A stretch of DNA of 64,000 bases, taken from positions 4,099,501-4,163,500 of the forward strand of contig NZ_CP013611.1 in the NCBI RefSeq assembly GCF_001482385.1. The letters run 5' to 3'. The stretch comes from Pseudoalteromonas rubra. Lineage in GTDB: Bacteria; Pseudomonadota; Gammaproteobacteria; Enterobacterales; Alteromonadaceae. Below are positions 25,804-33,698 of this stretch, piece by piece. The notes under the pieces are model-generated. The model saw only the letters and a program-made list of their open reading frames with translations, had not been told where the DNA came from and made no database searches. The translations under genes and the position numbers were made by a program. How positions within the stretch are numbered: the first letter of the stretch is position 1; each line of letters begins with the position of its first letter.

Positions 25804-27285
25804 ATGGCAAGTATACAAACTGCCGTGCAGGTCATGGTCGACAAACTGGTCGCCGACATGCAAGGTGAGCAACCGCTTAGTGCCGAAGAGCAGGCGCTGG
25901 TCAGTAATGCAATCACCAAACTGGCCGACAACGAAAAACTGGAACAGGCTGTTGTGGCCGTGGCTGAATCACATATAGAGAATGCTACCACGGCGCTGCA
26001 ACAGGCAGCTCAGGTGGGCCAAACCAGCCTGCAACAGGCAGCACAGACACTCAATGACAATGGCACCGCGCTTGAAGGCAAAGCGGCAAAACTGGATCAG
26101 CTGGATGCAATGGCTCCGAGTCTGGCGCGGGTTGAGGCATTGCAGGGCCGAACGTTTACTAACCAAGTTAGACCTTTGTTTGGCATGAAGTATCTAGATG
26201 TTCCTGCAGCTTCTTCCAATAACGCCAGGTCATCGGCAGTATTTGCAATTTACGACCATACAGGACAAACCTATTTGGTCAGACCAAGTACGACGCACAA
26301 CAATACTATCGAAAGTTGCCGGCTGGAATATTTGTCACTTAACGCAGATGGCTCAGGAAAGACAACCAAGCACACCAGTTTTACCTACACAAGCGCATTT
26401 GCACAAAACCCTGCCAGCCAGATTTACGTGTATGGTGCCAGTGCGTATTTGCCATTGGGTAGCAAAGATAACCCGGCAGATATTGAATATGACATTGTGT
26501 ATAGCACGCAGGACTCACAAACCAGCGGTGTTGCGAATTATGGCGGGGTTTATGTTCGCACTCAGGGCTTTACGTCGATGACTAAGCCGAAGCAGAATCT
26601 GAATGCGACAGATCAGTACGGCGTAATGACGAACACCAGTCATAGCTATTCTGATGTTGCTGTGTTGTATGACAATCAAAAGCATTGTCTGGTCATGGTA
26701 GATGAAAGCACATCGCTGCTCATTGAAAAGTATCACGATGGTAATGTCATCACCAACACCGCTATCGCAAATCAGGCTGAGTTGCAGGCGTATGTGGATG
26801 CGGGTGACTTTACAACGGTGTGTTTCATCTATCACAGCGTTGCCCAGCCTATGGGACGCAGGCGCTATGGAGGAGGTGAGCAAAGGCTAAGCAATAATGC
26901 AGCAAGTTTTTATGGCTATTTTGGTGTGTTTAATAACACAGTACAGATGGGAGGAACAAAATACAGTGCTCACTATCGATTTACGTCTGAGCGGCGATTA
27001 GAACCGATTAATTTCTTCTTTATGAGTAACTCTGAACCTTCCAGAGCACCTAGCTCCACTGGTATGACGAACGCAGAGGGGGAAGTCACCGTTGCATTAG
27101 AAAGTATGAGTGGGGAGTTGTTGGGCATGTATTCTTACCGCTCCAGAGCGGAAACCCAGGGCTATGATGCGGGCTATGTCGCTGGTGCGATTAACTGTAT
27201 CAATCCTTACAGTCATAGCGGATTGCTTAATGAATATTATATGCACAATTATCACGGCCTTGGCCGTACCTGTCGCGCATTTTAA
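25804..27285 (+). CDS. Tail fibre / receptor-binding protein, module 3
   Basis: This 493-residue protein is the largest fibre in the cluster. The N-terminal 120 residues are helical and Ala/Gln-rich with two copies of a TxLQQAAQ motif (TALQQAAQVGQTSLQQAAQTL), then a beta-rich tip of about 370 residues rich in Tyr, Ser and Asn (for example SQIYVYGASAYLPLG). The C-terminus ends with Cys-containing CRAF. It has no sequence similarity to the other tips that I can see, so it probably recognises a different receptor. Confidence 0.65.
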   Translation: MASIQTAVQVMVDKLVADMQGEQPLSAEEQALVSNAITKLADNEKLEQAVVAVAESHIENATTALQQAAQVGQTSLQQAAQTLNDNGTALEGKAAKLDQLDAMAPSLARVEALQGRTFTNQVRPLFGMKYLDVPAASSNNARSSAVFAIYDHTGQTYLVRPSTTHNNTIESCRLEYLSLNADGSGKTTKHTSFTYTSAFAQNPASQIYVYGASAYLPLGSKDNPADIEYDIVYSTQDSQTSGVANYGGVYVRTQGFTSMTKPKQNLNATDQYGVMTNTSHSYSDVAVLYDNQKHCLVMVDESTSLLIEKYHDGNVITNTAIANQAELQAYVDAGDFTTVCFIYHSVAQPMGRRRYGGGEQRLSNNAASFYGYFGVFNNTVQMGGTKYSAHYRFTSERRLEPINFFFMSNSEPSRAPSSTGMTNAEGEVTVALESMSGELLGMYSYRSRAETQGYDAGYVAGAINCINPYSHSGLLNEYYMHNYHGLGRTCRAF

Positions 27286-27294
27286 GGAGAGATC

Positions 27295-27720
27295 ATGAGT
27301 TGCGAATATTTTGCCGATAAAGGCATGAAAATTGAAGGAAATTACTGGCTGGTGCATCCGCAGACGGGCGAAGCCTGGAATGATGAGTCTGCGGCCAACT
27401 TTATTGCAGGTTACCAGCCGCCGCACCTTAGTGGAGATGCCATTGCTTCACGCAAGATAGAGTTGATCGGCGAGATTAAACGTGCTGTGTATGATTGTCT
27501 GGAAGCGCAGCTGTGGCGTGTCACTAAAGCGAATGAGCGAGTGCAGCTCGCGCACCTGGGTGGCTCAGAGGTAGAAATAACAGAGGTAAACGCTGCTTAT
27601 AAGGCAGAGTTGGAAAAGCGTGAAGCGCTGCGTCAGAGAAGTGATGAGGCGGAGTTACAGGTGGCGGATCTGGCATCCATCGACGCGCTGGACGCATTTT
27701 CTTTCAAAGCTGAGCTGTAA
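27295..27720 (+). CDS. Fibre assembly partner, module 3
   Basis: This 141-residue protein has an N-terminal globular part (GNYWLVHPQTGEAWNDESAANFIAGYQPP) and a charged helical C-terminal half (AAYKAELEKREALRQRSDEAELQVADL). It follows the fibre by nine bases after AAGGAG, the place of a fibre chaperone. The last base of its stop codon is the first base of the MITE-like repeat that follows. Confidence 0.55.
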   Translation: MSCEYFADKGMKIEGNYWLVHPQTGEAWNDESAANFIAGYQPPHLSGDAIASRKIELIGEIKRAVYDCLEAQLWRVTKANERVQLAHLGGSEVEITEVNAAYKAELEKREALRQRSDEAELQVADLASIDALDAFSFKAEL

Positions 27721-27881
27721 TACCAATCCGCATTAATACATAACCAATGTGAGAGATTAAATCTGCCGATAACAGTGTTAAAAATTTCTCATTTAGAATA
27801 ACTAAATAGCAAAATTTTTGCCTCGTTATCGCCGAGATTTACTCGTCTCAAGATTGGCTACTTAATTATGCGGATTGGTAT
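27720..27881. repeat. Palindrome-ended intergenic repeat (MITE-like), copy B
   Basis: This 162-bp non-coding element begins ATACCAATCCGCATTAATA and ends with its near-complement (TTAATTATGCGGATTGGTAT). It contains AAAATTTTTGCCTCGTTATCGCC, shared in inverted form with copy A at 8850. It lies inside the tailocin cluster between module 3 and the regulatory array. Confidence 0.65.
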
Positions 27882-28035
27882 AAACCTTTTTTATTTGCAT
27901 AAAAAGGTGGGAAAAGTCCAATCCGGTCAGAATTGACCGGTTTTCTTCCCTTTAAATCAGTAAGATACACCTAAGCTTGAGAAAGCTAAATCAAGAGATA
28001 CAGCAAGCTGTCAGAGAACAGCAAGATTCCGCAAG

Positions 28036-28077
28036 TTAAAAACCACCGGCTCAGAATGATGAGCGGTGGTTTTTTTA
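28036..28077 (+). terminator. Intrinsic terminator, array unit 1
   Basis: AACCACCG (28041-28048) pairs with CGGTGGTT (28064-28071); seven or more T follow, and A residues precede the stem. Confidence 0.85.
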
Positions 28078-28229
28078 TGTCTGAACCTGGCGGGTTTACT
28101 GTGTCGAGTTTAAACCGGTCAAAGTTGACCGTTTTTAATTGCTAAAAATCAGTAAGATACACCTAAGCTTGAGAAAGTTAAGTCAAGAGATACAGTAAGC
28201 TGTTTGAGAACAGCAAGATCCCGCAGGTT

Positions 28230-28268
28230 AAAAACCACCGGCTCAGAATGATGAGCGGTGGTTTTTTT
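28230..28268 (+). terminator. Intrinsic terminator, array unit 2
   Basis: The stem is the same as in unit 1, AACCACCG (28233-28240) with CGGTGGTT (28256-28263), followed by a T-run. Confidence 0.85.
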
Positions 28269-28420
28269 ATGTCTGAACCTGGTGGGTTTACTGTGTCGAG
28301 TTTAAACCGGTCAAAGTTGACCGTTTTTAATCACTAAAAATCAGTAAGGTACACCTAAGCTTGAGAAAGTTGAGTCAAGAGATAAAGACAGCTGTTACGA
28401 AGCAGTAAGATTCCGCAAGT

Positions 28421-28460
28421 TAAAAACCACCGGCTCAGAATAATGAGCGGTGGTTTTTTT
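28421..28460 (+). terminator. Intrinsic terminator, array unit 3
   Basis: The stem is the same, AACCACCG (28425-28432) with CGGTGGTT (28448-28455), followed by a T-run. Confidence 0.85.
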
Positions 28461-28594
28461 ATGCCTGAACCGGAGAGGGCTTACTGTGTCGATTTTAAAC
28501 CGGTCAAAGTTGACCGTTTTTAATCACTAAAAATCAGTAAGATACACCTAAGCTTGAGAAAGCTAACAAAAGATTAAAACGTACTTCCCGTGAT

Positions 28595-28640
28595 AAACCC
28601 GATGCGATTCTGCCTGATGCAGTATCAGTCGGGTTTTTTT
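28595..28640 (+). terminator. Intrinsic terminator just before module 4
   Basis: AAACCCGA (28595-28602) pairs with TCGGGTTT (28629-28636), followed by T to 28640. It ends 30 bases before the module 4 gpJ start, so expression of gpJ needs readthrough or a promoter in the remaining 30 bases. Confidence 0.8.
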
Positions 28641-28670
28641 ATAACTTAATTTTGTATGACAGAGGATGAG

Positions 28671-29552
28671 ATGAGCCAATTTGCGACACCAGACCTGTCC
28701 CGGGTGCCTTTACCTGAGCTGTTACAGGATGTGGATTTCGAGCAACAGTTTAAGGAGATCAAACAGCGTTTTTTAACCGCTCATCCTCAATACAATGATG
28801 CTTTGGCACTTGAAAGTGACCCGTTGACCGCCTTGTTGCAAACACTGGCCTATCAGCAGGTCCTGTATACGCAACAAACAAACGATGCGGTTCGGGGTGT
28901 GATGCTGGCAACGGCCAGTGGTGCAGACCTGGATGCCATCGCTTCGCGATATAACCTTTTGCGTGGCGACGCTGAGAGTGATAGCCGGTTTCGCCAGCGT
29001 ATTCAGCTGGCTTTTGATGGTTTGAATACCGCAGGCAGTGCCTCGGCTTATACCTTTCATACTCTATCGCTCGATACGAGCATTCGTGATGTCACTATAT
29101 CCAGCCCGACCCCCTGTGACGTTGCCTTGACCATTCTCAGCACTGAAGGAGATGGCACGCCGTCTCAGGCATTGCTTGATAAAGTGGGTAAACATTTTGC
29201 TGCCCAGGGATGGGAGCACCTGGGGGTGTCACAAGTGCGACCCCTGGGCGATCGGGTCACCGTTCATGCCGCTGAAATCGTGCCGTTTACCGTTAAGGCG
29301 GAGCTGGTGGTATTACCTGGGCCGTCTGCTAACGCAATTCTACAGGCTGCCGAGATCGCATTACAAGATTATCTGGTGAGCCGTCAGGCGCTTGGGAAAA
29401 AAGTGACCCGGGCCGGATTGTTTGCTGCGCTGCATCGCGAAGGGGTAGAGGAGGTGAATTTGCTGTCTCCTGCAAGCAATGTATCCGTCACGGATGTGCA
29501 GTCAGCCCGGTGCGAATACGCACAGGTGATTGTGGTGGTGAAAGATGAATGA
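28671..29552 (+). CDS. Baseplate wedge protein gpJ, module 4
   Basis: The gene encodes 293 residues from the ATG at 28671, which has AGAGGA upstream; the ATG at 28656 has no ribosome site. gpJ motifs are LAYQQVLYTQQTNDAVRGVMLATASGADLDAIASRYNL, DSRFRQRIQLAFDGLNTAGSASAYTFHTLSLDTSIRDVTI and LGKKVTRAGLFAALHREGVEEVNLL. It overlaps gpI by eight bases. It stands directly behind the terminator-rich regulatory array. Confidence 0.9.
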   Translation: MSQFATPDLSRVPLPELLQDVDFEQQFKEIKQRFLTAHPQYNDALALESDPLTALLQTLAYQQVLYTQQTNDAVRGVMLATASGADLDAIASRYNLLRGDAESDSRFRQRIQLAFDGLNTAGSASAYTFHTLSLDTSIRDVTISSPTPCDVALTILSTEGDGTPSQALLDKVGKHFAAQGWEHLGVSQVRPLGDRVTVHAAEIVPFTVKAELVVLPGPSANAILQAAEIALQDYLVSRQALGKKVTRAGLFAALHREGVEEVNLLSPASNVSVTDVQSARCEYAQVIVVVKDE

Positions 29553-30672
29553 TTTATTACCAGGTAGCGCATCAGCGCTGAGCCGTGCCCTTGCCCAACA
29601 AATGACAAAACCAGGCAAAGTAAGAGCATTACTGCTTGATACTCTGGATATCAGTAACAGAACCCAGGCTGAACGACAGCGCCTTGCAACTCAGTGGCAG
29701 CTGGATGCGATGACCGACAGTGCTTTTTTTGGTGCGGATATCAATCAGCTGCTCACTGTGGTTTGGGATAGCACCCTTTGCCCGGTGACAAAACTCACTG
29801 CTCTTGCCCGGGCATTAAACATATCCAATCTGGGTGATGCCCCGGATGAGCAGGCGCTGCGCCGGAGTGTGCAGGATGCTTGTATTTTGCAGGATATCCG
29901 GCTGTTGTTACGCGCACTGTGGGATCCTATGCTCTGCCCCACGCCGTTATTGCCCTGGTTGGCATGGTCTATGTCTGTGGATGAGTGGGACGAAGCCTGG
30001 TCAGAAACACTCAAGCGCCAGGTGATCCGCGATGCGTTTACAGTCCACCAATATAAAGGTACGCCCTACGCGCTGCAAAAAGCACTCGACAGTTTAAACA
30101 TTGCTACTGAGATCAGGGAATGGTGGCAGTCCGAAGGAGCGGACACCTCTTTGCAAGCGGCAATGCAGCCCGGCACAGTGCAAGTATGGGCGCTGGTGAA
30201 TCAGAATTTGGATGGCCAACAGCAAGGACTGCTGACACCCCAGATGTTGAAAAAAATTCGCCGGGTGATCAATGCGGTTAAGCGCGGTGCCATACACGTT
30301 GATTTACAGCTGGGCATTGCACTGAGCGAGTCTGTGGCACCTTTTGGTGCTGTGCAATCGCCGCTTAATCTGATTGGTCATGAAGTAACAGGTTTGGGTA
30401 TTACACCGGATCCGACACTGGGCTTAGTGGCAACCACAGCGGCAGGACATTTACTCAATTGTCAGCGCTGGCGTGTACAAGGTGAAGGCCTTACGCCAGA
30501 TAAAACTGAAGGTGGGATCACATCCTGTGCACTGCTTCACTCATTGAACAGCACTGATATTACGGCTGAAAGTTCGGGTATAACACCTGACCCGACGGCC
30601 TGCGAGTTGGCGCTGTTTACAGGGTTTCAAGCTCTGAATATTCAATCTTTTCATTTACAAGGAGTGACTTAA
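29545..30672 (+). CDS. Tail protein gpI with duplicated core motif, module 4
   Basis: At 375 residues this is the longest gpI. The canonical core (LWDPMLCPTPLLPWLAWSMSVDEWDEAW...YKGTPYALQKAL) lies at about 128-180. A degenerate copy, VWDSTLCPVTKLTALARAL, lies about 55 residues earlier, suggesting internal duplication. The C-terminal 100 residues contain three GITPDxT/GLTPDKT repeats. The stop overlaps the ATG of the collar-type protein by one base. Confidence 0.88.
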   Translation: MNDLLPGSASALSRALAQQMTKPGKVRALLLDTLDISNRTQAERQRLATQWQLDAMTDSAFFGADINQLLTVVWDSTLCPVTKLTALARALNISNLGDAPDEQALRRSVQDACILQDIRLLLRALWDPMLCPTPLLPWLAWSMSVDEWDEAWSETLKRQVIRDAFTVHQYKGTPYALQKALDSLNIATEIREWWQSEGADTSLQAAMQPGTVQVWALVNQNLDGQQQGLLTPQMLKKIRRVINAVKRGAIHVDLQLGIALSESVAPFGAVQSPLNLIGHEVTGLGITPDPTLGLVATTAAGHLLNCQRWRVQGEGLTPDKTEGGITSCALLHSLNSTDITAESSGITPDPTACELALFTGFQALNIQSFHLQGVT

Positions 30673-31229
30673 TGTCAGCATTAACCTTGCAATTTACTCA
30701 GGTGGGGCTAGACGCGCTGTTGTCCGCACGGTCCAGAGGTTTTAGAGGCCAGATCAGCCACATGGCCTTTGGGGATGCAAGCTACACCCCGTCAAAAAAT
30801 CAAACCACATTGCGCGCTCAAAAAGAGCTGGTGGAAATTGCCGACTCGGACTACACCGATGGTGAAAGTAGCAGCCTGAAAGTGGCGGCCAAATTCGAGG
30901 CGCCCCTTGAATACGCAATTGGTGAAATTGGCGTATTTCTGGATTCCGGCGAAAAACTGGCAAACGGTCAGCCCAAACTGATTTTACTGGGGGTGTATTC
31001 TAAACCCAACACCACGCTGGGGTACCGAACGCCAGACGTTAAGGTATTGCAGTGGCTTACCCTGAGCCTGACCCAGCTGCCCTCAGACAGTGTTGAGGTC
31101 AAACTCGGTGTCGATAATCTTAACCTGATCCTCGATAACGAACTGGCCGAGCTGACCCTGGTGCAGCTAGATACCATGCATCGTCAGATCAATCAGGAAT
31201 GGCGCTTAGTGGCGTTGGAACAGGCGTAA
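30672..31229 (+). CDS. Tail-collar fibre protein (gpH N-terminal type, DUF3751-like), module 4
   Basis: This 185-residue paralogue of 14507 and 18467 has the motifs FTQVGLDALLSARSRGFRGQISHMAFGDASY, YAIGEIGVFLDSG and LLGVYSK, and the C-terminal helix LDTMHRQINQEWRL. It is probably the adaptor for both module 4 fibres, since no second copy precedes the fibre at 32624. Confidence 0.86.
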   Translation: MSALTLQFTQVGLDALLSARSRGFRGQISHMAFGDASYTPSKNQTTLRAQKELVEIADSDYTDGESSSLKVAAKFEAPLEYAIGEIGVFLDSGEKLANGQPKLILLGVYSKPNTTLGYRTPDVKVLQWLTLSLTQLPSDSVEVKLGVDNLNLILDNELAELTLVQLDTMHRQINQEWRLVALEQA

Positions 31230-31252
31230 CATAGGACTTTATAGGATTTATT

Positions 31253-32065
31253 ATGTCGACAGACAATATCACTGAATTACTCACTCAGGTGGCTGTGCGC
31301 GCCAATGCCTTGTGTCAGAGTGTGCAAGATCATGCCGGTAATATTAACGCCACGGTGAATGCCAAAAAGGCCGAGCTGAATGTAGCAAAACAGCAGGCGC
31401 AGCAGGATATACAAAATTACATTGCCGGTGCACGCGGCGAGCAGTCTCATATTTTACTGAGCCGAAACCAGCAAATGGAGCCGCTGGGTAGTGGTGCAAT
31501 AAAAGGGTTTAATACCATAGGCTTAACCTCTTTTGAAGTGACCAAAGAGGCAACTATCTATGCAAATCCTGGCACCAATGATACTGAGCACACAGATGCG
31601 GGTGTTGCACAAAACTTCCGTAGTAATGTTTACGATGGCTATGTAAACGGCCCATTTCACATTTTAAGGATCAAGTGGACCCGAGACCCTGAAAAGACAG
31701 CGCGGCTCGATGATAACTTTTCTAATGGATATCATCAGGGGGCATTGACCACAGGGTGTTACCTGAAGGTTATATCTGGCAGTGTGGGTGGCGCAATGTG
31801 GCCTGTCACTCAATTTGGAGATGGCTGGCAGTTGTTAGGAACGCGTCAGAAAGTCAATAATCAAGGAGGTGCTTTTGTCGCGCCTCATGCGAAATTGTTG
31901 CTGAGTTCACTCACGGGGGAAGCACTGATCTGCTTATTTGGTACTGTATCTGGTTACGCAAACCTGGAAGCCAACGCCTGGGGTCGATTTGCCGAGTTCG
32001 CAAGACCCAGCGATATTGATGGTTTAAATACGCGGCTTAGTAACCTCGAAGCTCCTCCAGCCTGA
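31253..32065 (+). CDS. Tail fibre A, module 4
   Basis: This 270-residue protein's N-terminus (MSTDNITELLTQVAVRANALCQSV) is nearly shared with fibre B at 32624 (MSTDNKTTTERLSDVAVRANALCQTV). It is followed by a coiled coil, an ILLSRNQQMEPLG motif related to the LTKNQ motif of the other fibres, and a distinct beta-rich tip. The common N-terminus suggests both fibres dock on the same baseplate site and differ in receptor. Its partner gene follows 21 bases later. Confidence 0.75.
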   Translation: MSTDNITELLTQVAVRANALCQSVQDHAGNINATVNAKKAELNVAKQQAQQDIQNYIAGARGEQSHILLSRNQQMEPLGSGAIKGFNTIGLTSFEVTKEATIYANPGTNDTEHTDAGVAQNFRSNVYDGYVNGPFHILRIKWTRDPEKTARLDDNFSNGYHQGALTTGCYLKVISGSVGGAMWPVTQFGDGWQLLGTRQKVNNQGGAFVAPHAKLLLSSLTGEALICLFGTVSGYANLEANAWGRFAEFARPSDIDGLNTRLSNLEAPPA

Positions 32066-32086
32066 TACGCAAACAAGGATCAACAT

Positions 32087-32386
32087 ATGCAATTAATCTA
32101 CAACGATACCGTACTGGCGACTTTGGGTGAACTGATGAGCGAGGCCCAGATCCGCCAATTTCTGATAATGAATGAGATAGATGTGCCGTTTGAAGCACTG
32201 ACTTTTCGTTTTGAGCACGAAGAAGCGCTGGAATATCGCCGACTTTCTTACCCGCGTGAGTCAGACCCACTCTACATGGAATGGCAATTCGACCAGACAG
32301 AAGCGGCTAAACAAGTTTGGCTTGATAAAGTGGCCGAGATTAAAGCGCGCTTTCCTTTACCTCAGACACCGGTCTCTGAGGAGTAA
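32087..32386 (+). CDS. Fibre assembly chaperone-like protein, module 4 fibre A
   Basis: This 99-residue acidic protein has a motif YRRLSYPRESDPLYMEWQFDQ, like the 'R..YP...DPL....Q' element of short phage tail-fibre assembly chaperones. It directly follows fibre A. It is unrelated in sequence to the partners of modules 1 and 2, and to the one after fibre B. Confidence 0.62.
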   Translation: MQLIYNDTVLATLGELMSEAQIRQFLIMNEIDVPFEALTFRFEHEEALEYRRLSYPRESDPLYMEWQFDQTEAAKQVWLDKVAEIKARFPLPQTPVSEE

Positions 32387-32434
32387 GCCTGAGTGCAGGC
32401 ACACGAATACGTGCCTTGTTCTTTTTTCTCTGAC

Positions 32435-32511
32435 CCGGTCAGAATTGACCGGTTTTACCTCAAAGAAATCAGTAAGATATACCTAAGCTTGAGAAAGTTA
32501 ACTCAAGACTT
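32435..32511 (+). promoter_or_regulatory. Tailocin regulatory element, copy 5 (before fibre B)
   Basis: CCGGTCA (32435-32441) pairs with TGACCGG (32446-32452) followed by TTTT. TTGACC (32445-32450), 22 bases, TAAGAT (32473-32478), five bases (ATACC) and TAAGCTTGAGAAAGTT (32484-32499) follow. This is the same as one array unit without its long tail. It separates the fibre A partner from fibre B in the 237-base gap. Confidence 0.7.
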
Positions 32512-32526
32512 CGGACTCTTTCCTAG

Positions 32527-32546
32527 GGCGTCATGCACGCCTTTTT
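32527..32546 (+). terminator. Intrinsic terminator before fibre B
   Basis: GGCGT (32527-32531) pairs with ACGCC (32537-32541) and is followed by five T. It closes the regulatory element copy 5, like the terminators of the array units. Confidence 0.6.
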
Positions 32547-32623
32547 ATTACCTGAATTAAACAGCGGCACAGGGCTGCCGATTCTAAGCCTGCCACACCC
32601 AGGCAAGGCTCACAGGAGACACT

Positions 32624-33415
32624 ATGTCAACGGACAATAAAACCACGACTGAGCGACTCAGTGATGTGGCCGTACGGGCCAATGCACTGTGCCAGACGGT
32701 GGCCGAACAGGCCAATGCGATGCAAAATCAAGTGAATAATGCCATTACGTCTACTCAATCGCAGATAGATACCTTTACGTCTGGCACGTTTCGCAACGAA
32801 ATTCCTTTTCTGCGCCTGACCAAAAACCAGCAGTTAAAAATTAATGGCAAGCTGGAAATTGGCGCAAAGGGGATACCCGATGGATTTACTCTAAATGGTG
32901 AAGTACATGGCAAATATTTCGAAACAGAAATAGTAGATGTCAGCAGAACTGACAAGGAGCCAGGACAGCGCTCGTCAGAACAACTGGCTTTCTGGAAAAA
33001 TGTGCAAGGCACAGCACCAAAATACCACAAACCAGAATTTGCGATTGTCAGGATCACCGCATTGGATGTCAACAATTATCCAACCGATAGCAATCGCCAA
33101 TACTCTTTATATCAGGGAGGAACGCCTTACAACACGGCAATTACATTTGGTGCGTTTGTTAAAGTGGAGCAGGGTAAAGTCGGGTTTGGCTCAGGGCGGT
33201 TTAGCAAACTTGTGCCAGCAGACGGAGAGTGGCACACCATGGTTGAACAAATAAGTGCACCACCCAAAGGAGGCGCGAACTATATCCATGGCCCTCATAT
33301 TCACCTCGAAAAAGGCAGCAGTTGTTTAGTTGCTTTACCTGCGACAGTGCTTGGCTGGGTGCCTCAAGAACGCTGGGGTTATTTCGAAAAGCCAGTTCTG
33401 GAGAGTGAGCTATGA
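32624..33415 (+). CDS. Tail fibre B, module 4
   Basis: This 263-residue protein has an N-terminal 35 residues closely similar to fibre A, then a coiled coil (NQVNNAITSTQSQIDTF), LRLTKNQQLKINGKLEIG and its own beta-rich tip ending SCLVALPATVLGWVPQERWGYF, similar to the end of the module 1 fibre. AGGAG precedes the ATG. It is separately bracketed by a regulatory element and terminator, so it can be expressed differently from fibre A. Confidence 0.75.
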   Translation: MSTDNKTTTERLSDVAVRANALCQTVAEQANAMQNQVNNAITSTQSQIDTFTSGTFRNEIPFLRLTKNQQLKINGKLEIGAKGIPDGFTLNGEVHGKYFETEIVDVSRTDKEPGQRSSEQLAFWKNVQGTAPKYHKPEFAIVRITALDVNNYPTDSNRQYSLYQGGTPYNTAITFGAFVKVEQGKVGFGSGRFSKLVPADGEWHTMVEQISAPPKGGANYIHGPHIHLEKGSSCLVALPATVLGWVPQERWGYFEKPVLESEL

Positions 33416-33624
33416 GTATTGAACAAATTACCCAGGCAACGGATGAGCTAGGTGGTGGCCGAGCACGTTTCGATATTGATGCTGATTTACGTGTTTATCT
33501 GGCCAAGACCGACTGGTATGTGATCCGTGAACTGGAAACCGGAACTCCCGTGCCCGAGGAAATTAAAGACAACCGGGCCCGGGTTAGAGCCATGATAGAA
33601 ACACCTTTGCCTCTTCCTTTTTAG
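33412..33624 (+). CDS. Phage tail assembly chaperone-like protein, module 4 fibre B
   Basis: This 70-residue protein overlaps fibre B by four bases. It has LRVYLAKTDWYVIRELETGTPVPEEIKDNRARVRA, the typical 'L..TDW.V.R..ETG...P......R...R' pattern of short tail-assembly chaperones encoded after fibres. It is probably needed for fibre B trimerisation. Confidence 0.7.
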   Translation: MSIEQITQATDELGGGRARFDIDADLRVYLAKTDWYVIRELETGTPVPEEIKDNRARVRAMIETPLPLPF

Positions 33625-33698
33625 GAAAAACCTTCGGGCACGTCGCCCGCCCTGATTCACTGATTGTCTTCGAGTCTTTTTAATCTAAGAGCAAGTCT

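Larger units (their letters stand above)
27923..28577 (+). repeat. Tandem regulatory array, four units of about 192 bp
   Basis: Four units start with a CGGTCA/TGACCG hairpin plus T-run at 27923, 28116, 28308 and 28501 (periods 192-193). Each continues with TTGACC, exactly 22 bases, TAAGAT (TAAGGT in unit 3), ACACC and TAAGCTTGAGAAAG(C/T)T. Units 1-3 go on to a strong terminator; unit 4 runs into a different terminator just before gpJ of module 4. No open reading frame was seen; the whole 27721-28670 gap is repeat and regulatory sequence. Confidence 0.85.

Noticed and set aside
28125..28158. Ordinary sigma-70 promoter in each array unit (TTGACC to TAAGAT)
   Set aside because: The spacer is 22 bases in every copy, outside the usual 16-18, so it was kept only as a regulatory element of unknown type.
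27923..28577. CRISPR array
   Set aside because: Units are about 192 bp, similar over most of their length, with terminators; there are no short repeats with unique spacers and no cas genes.
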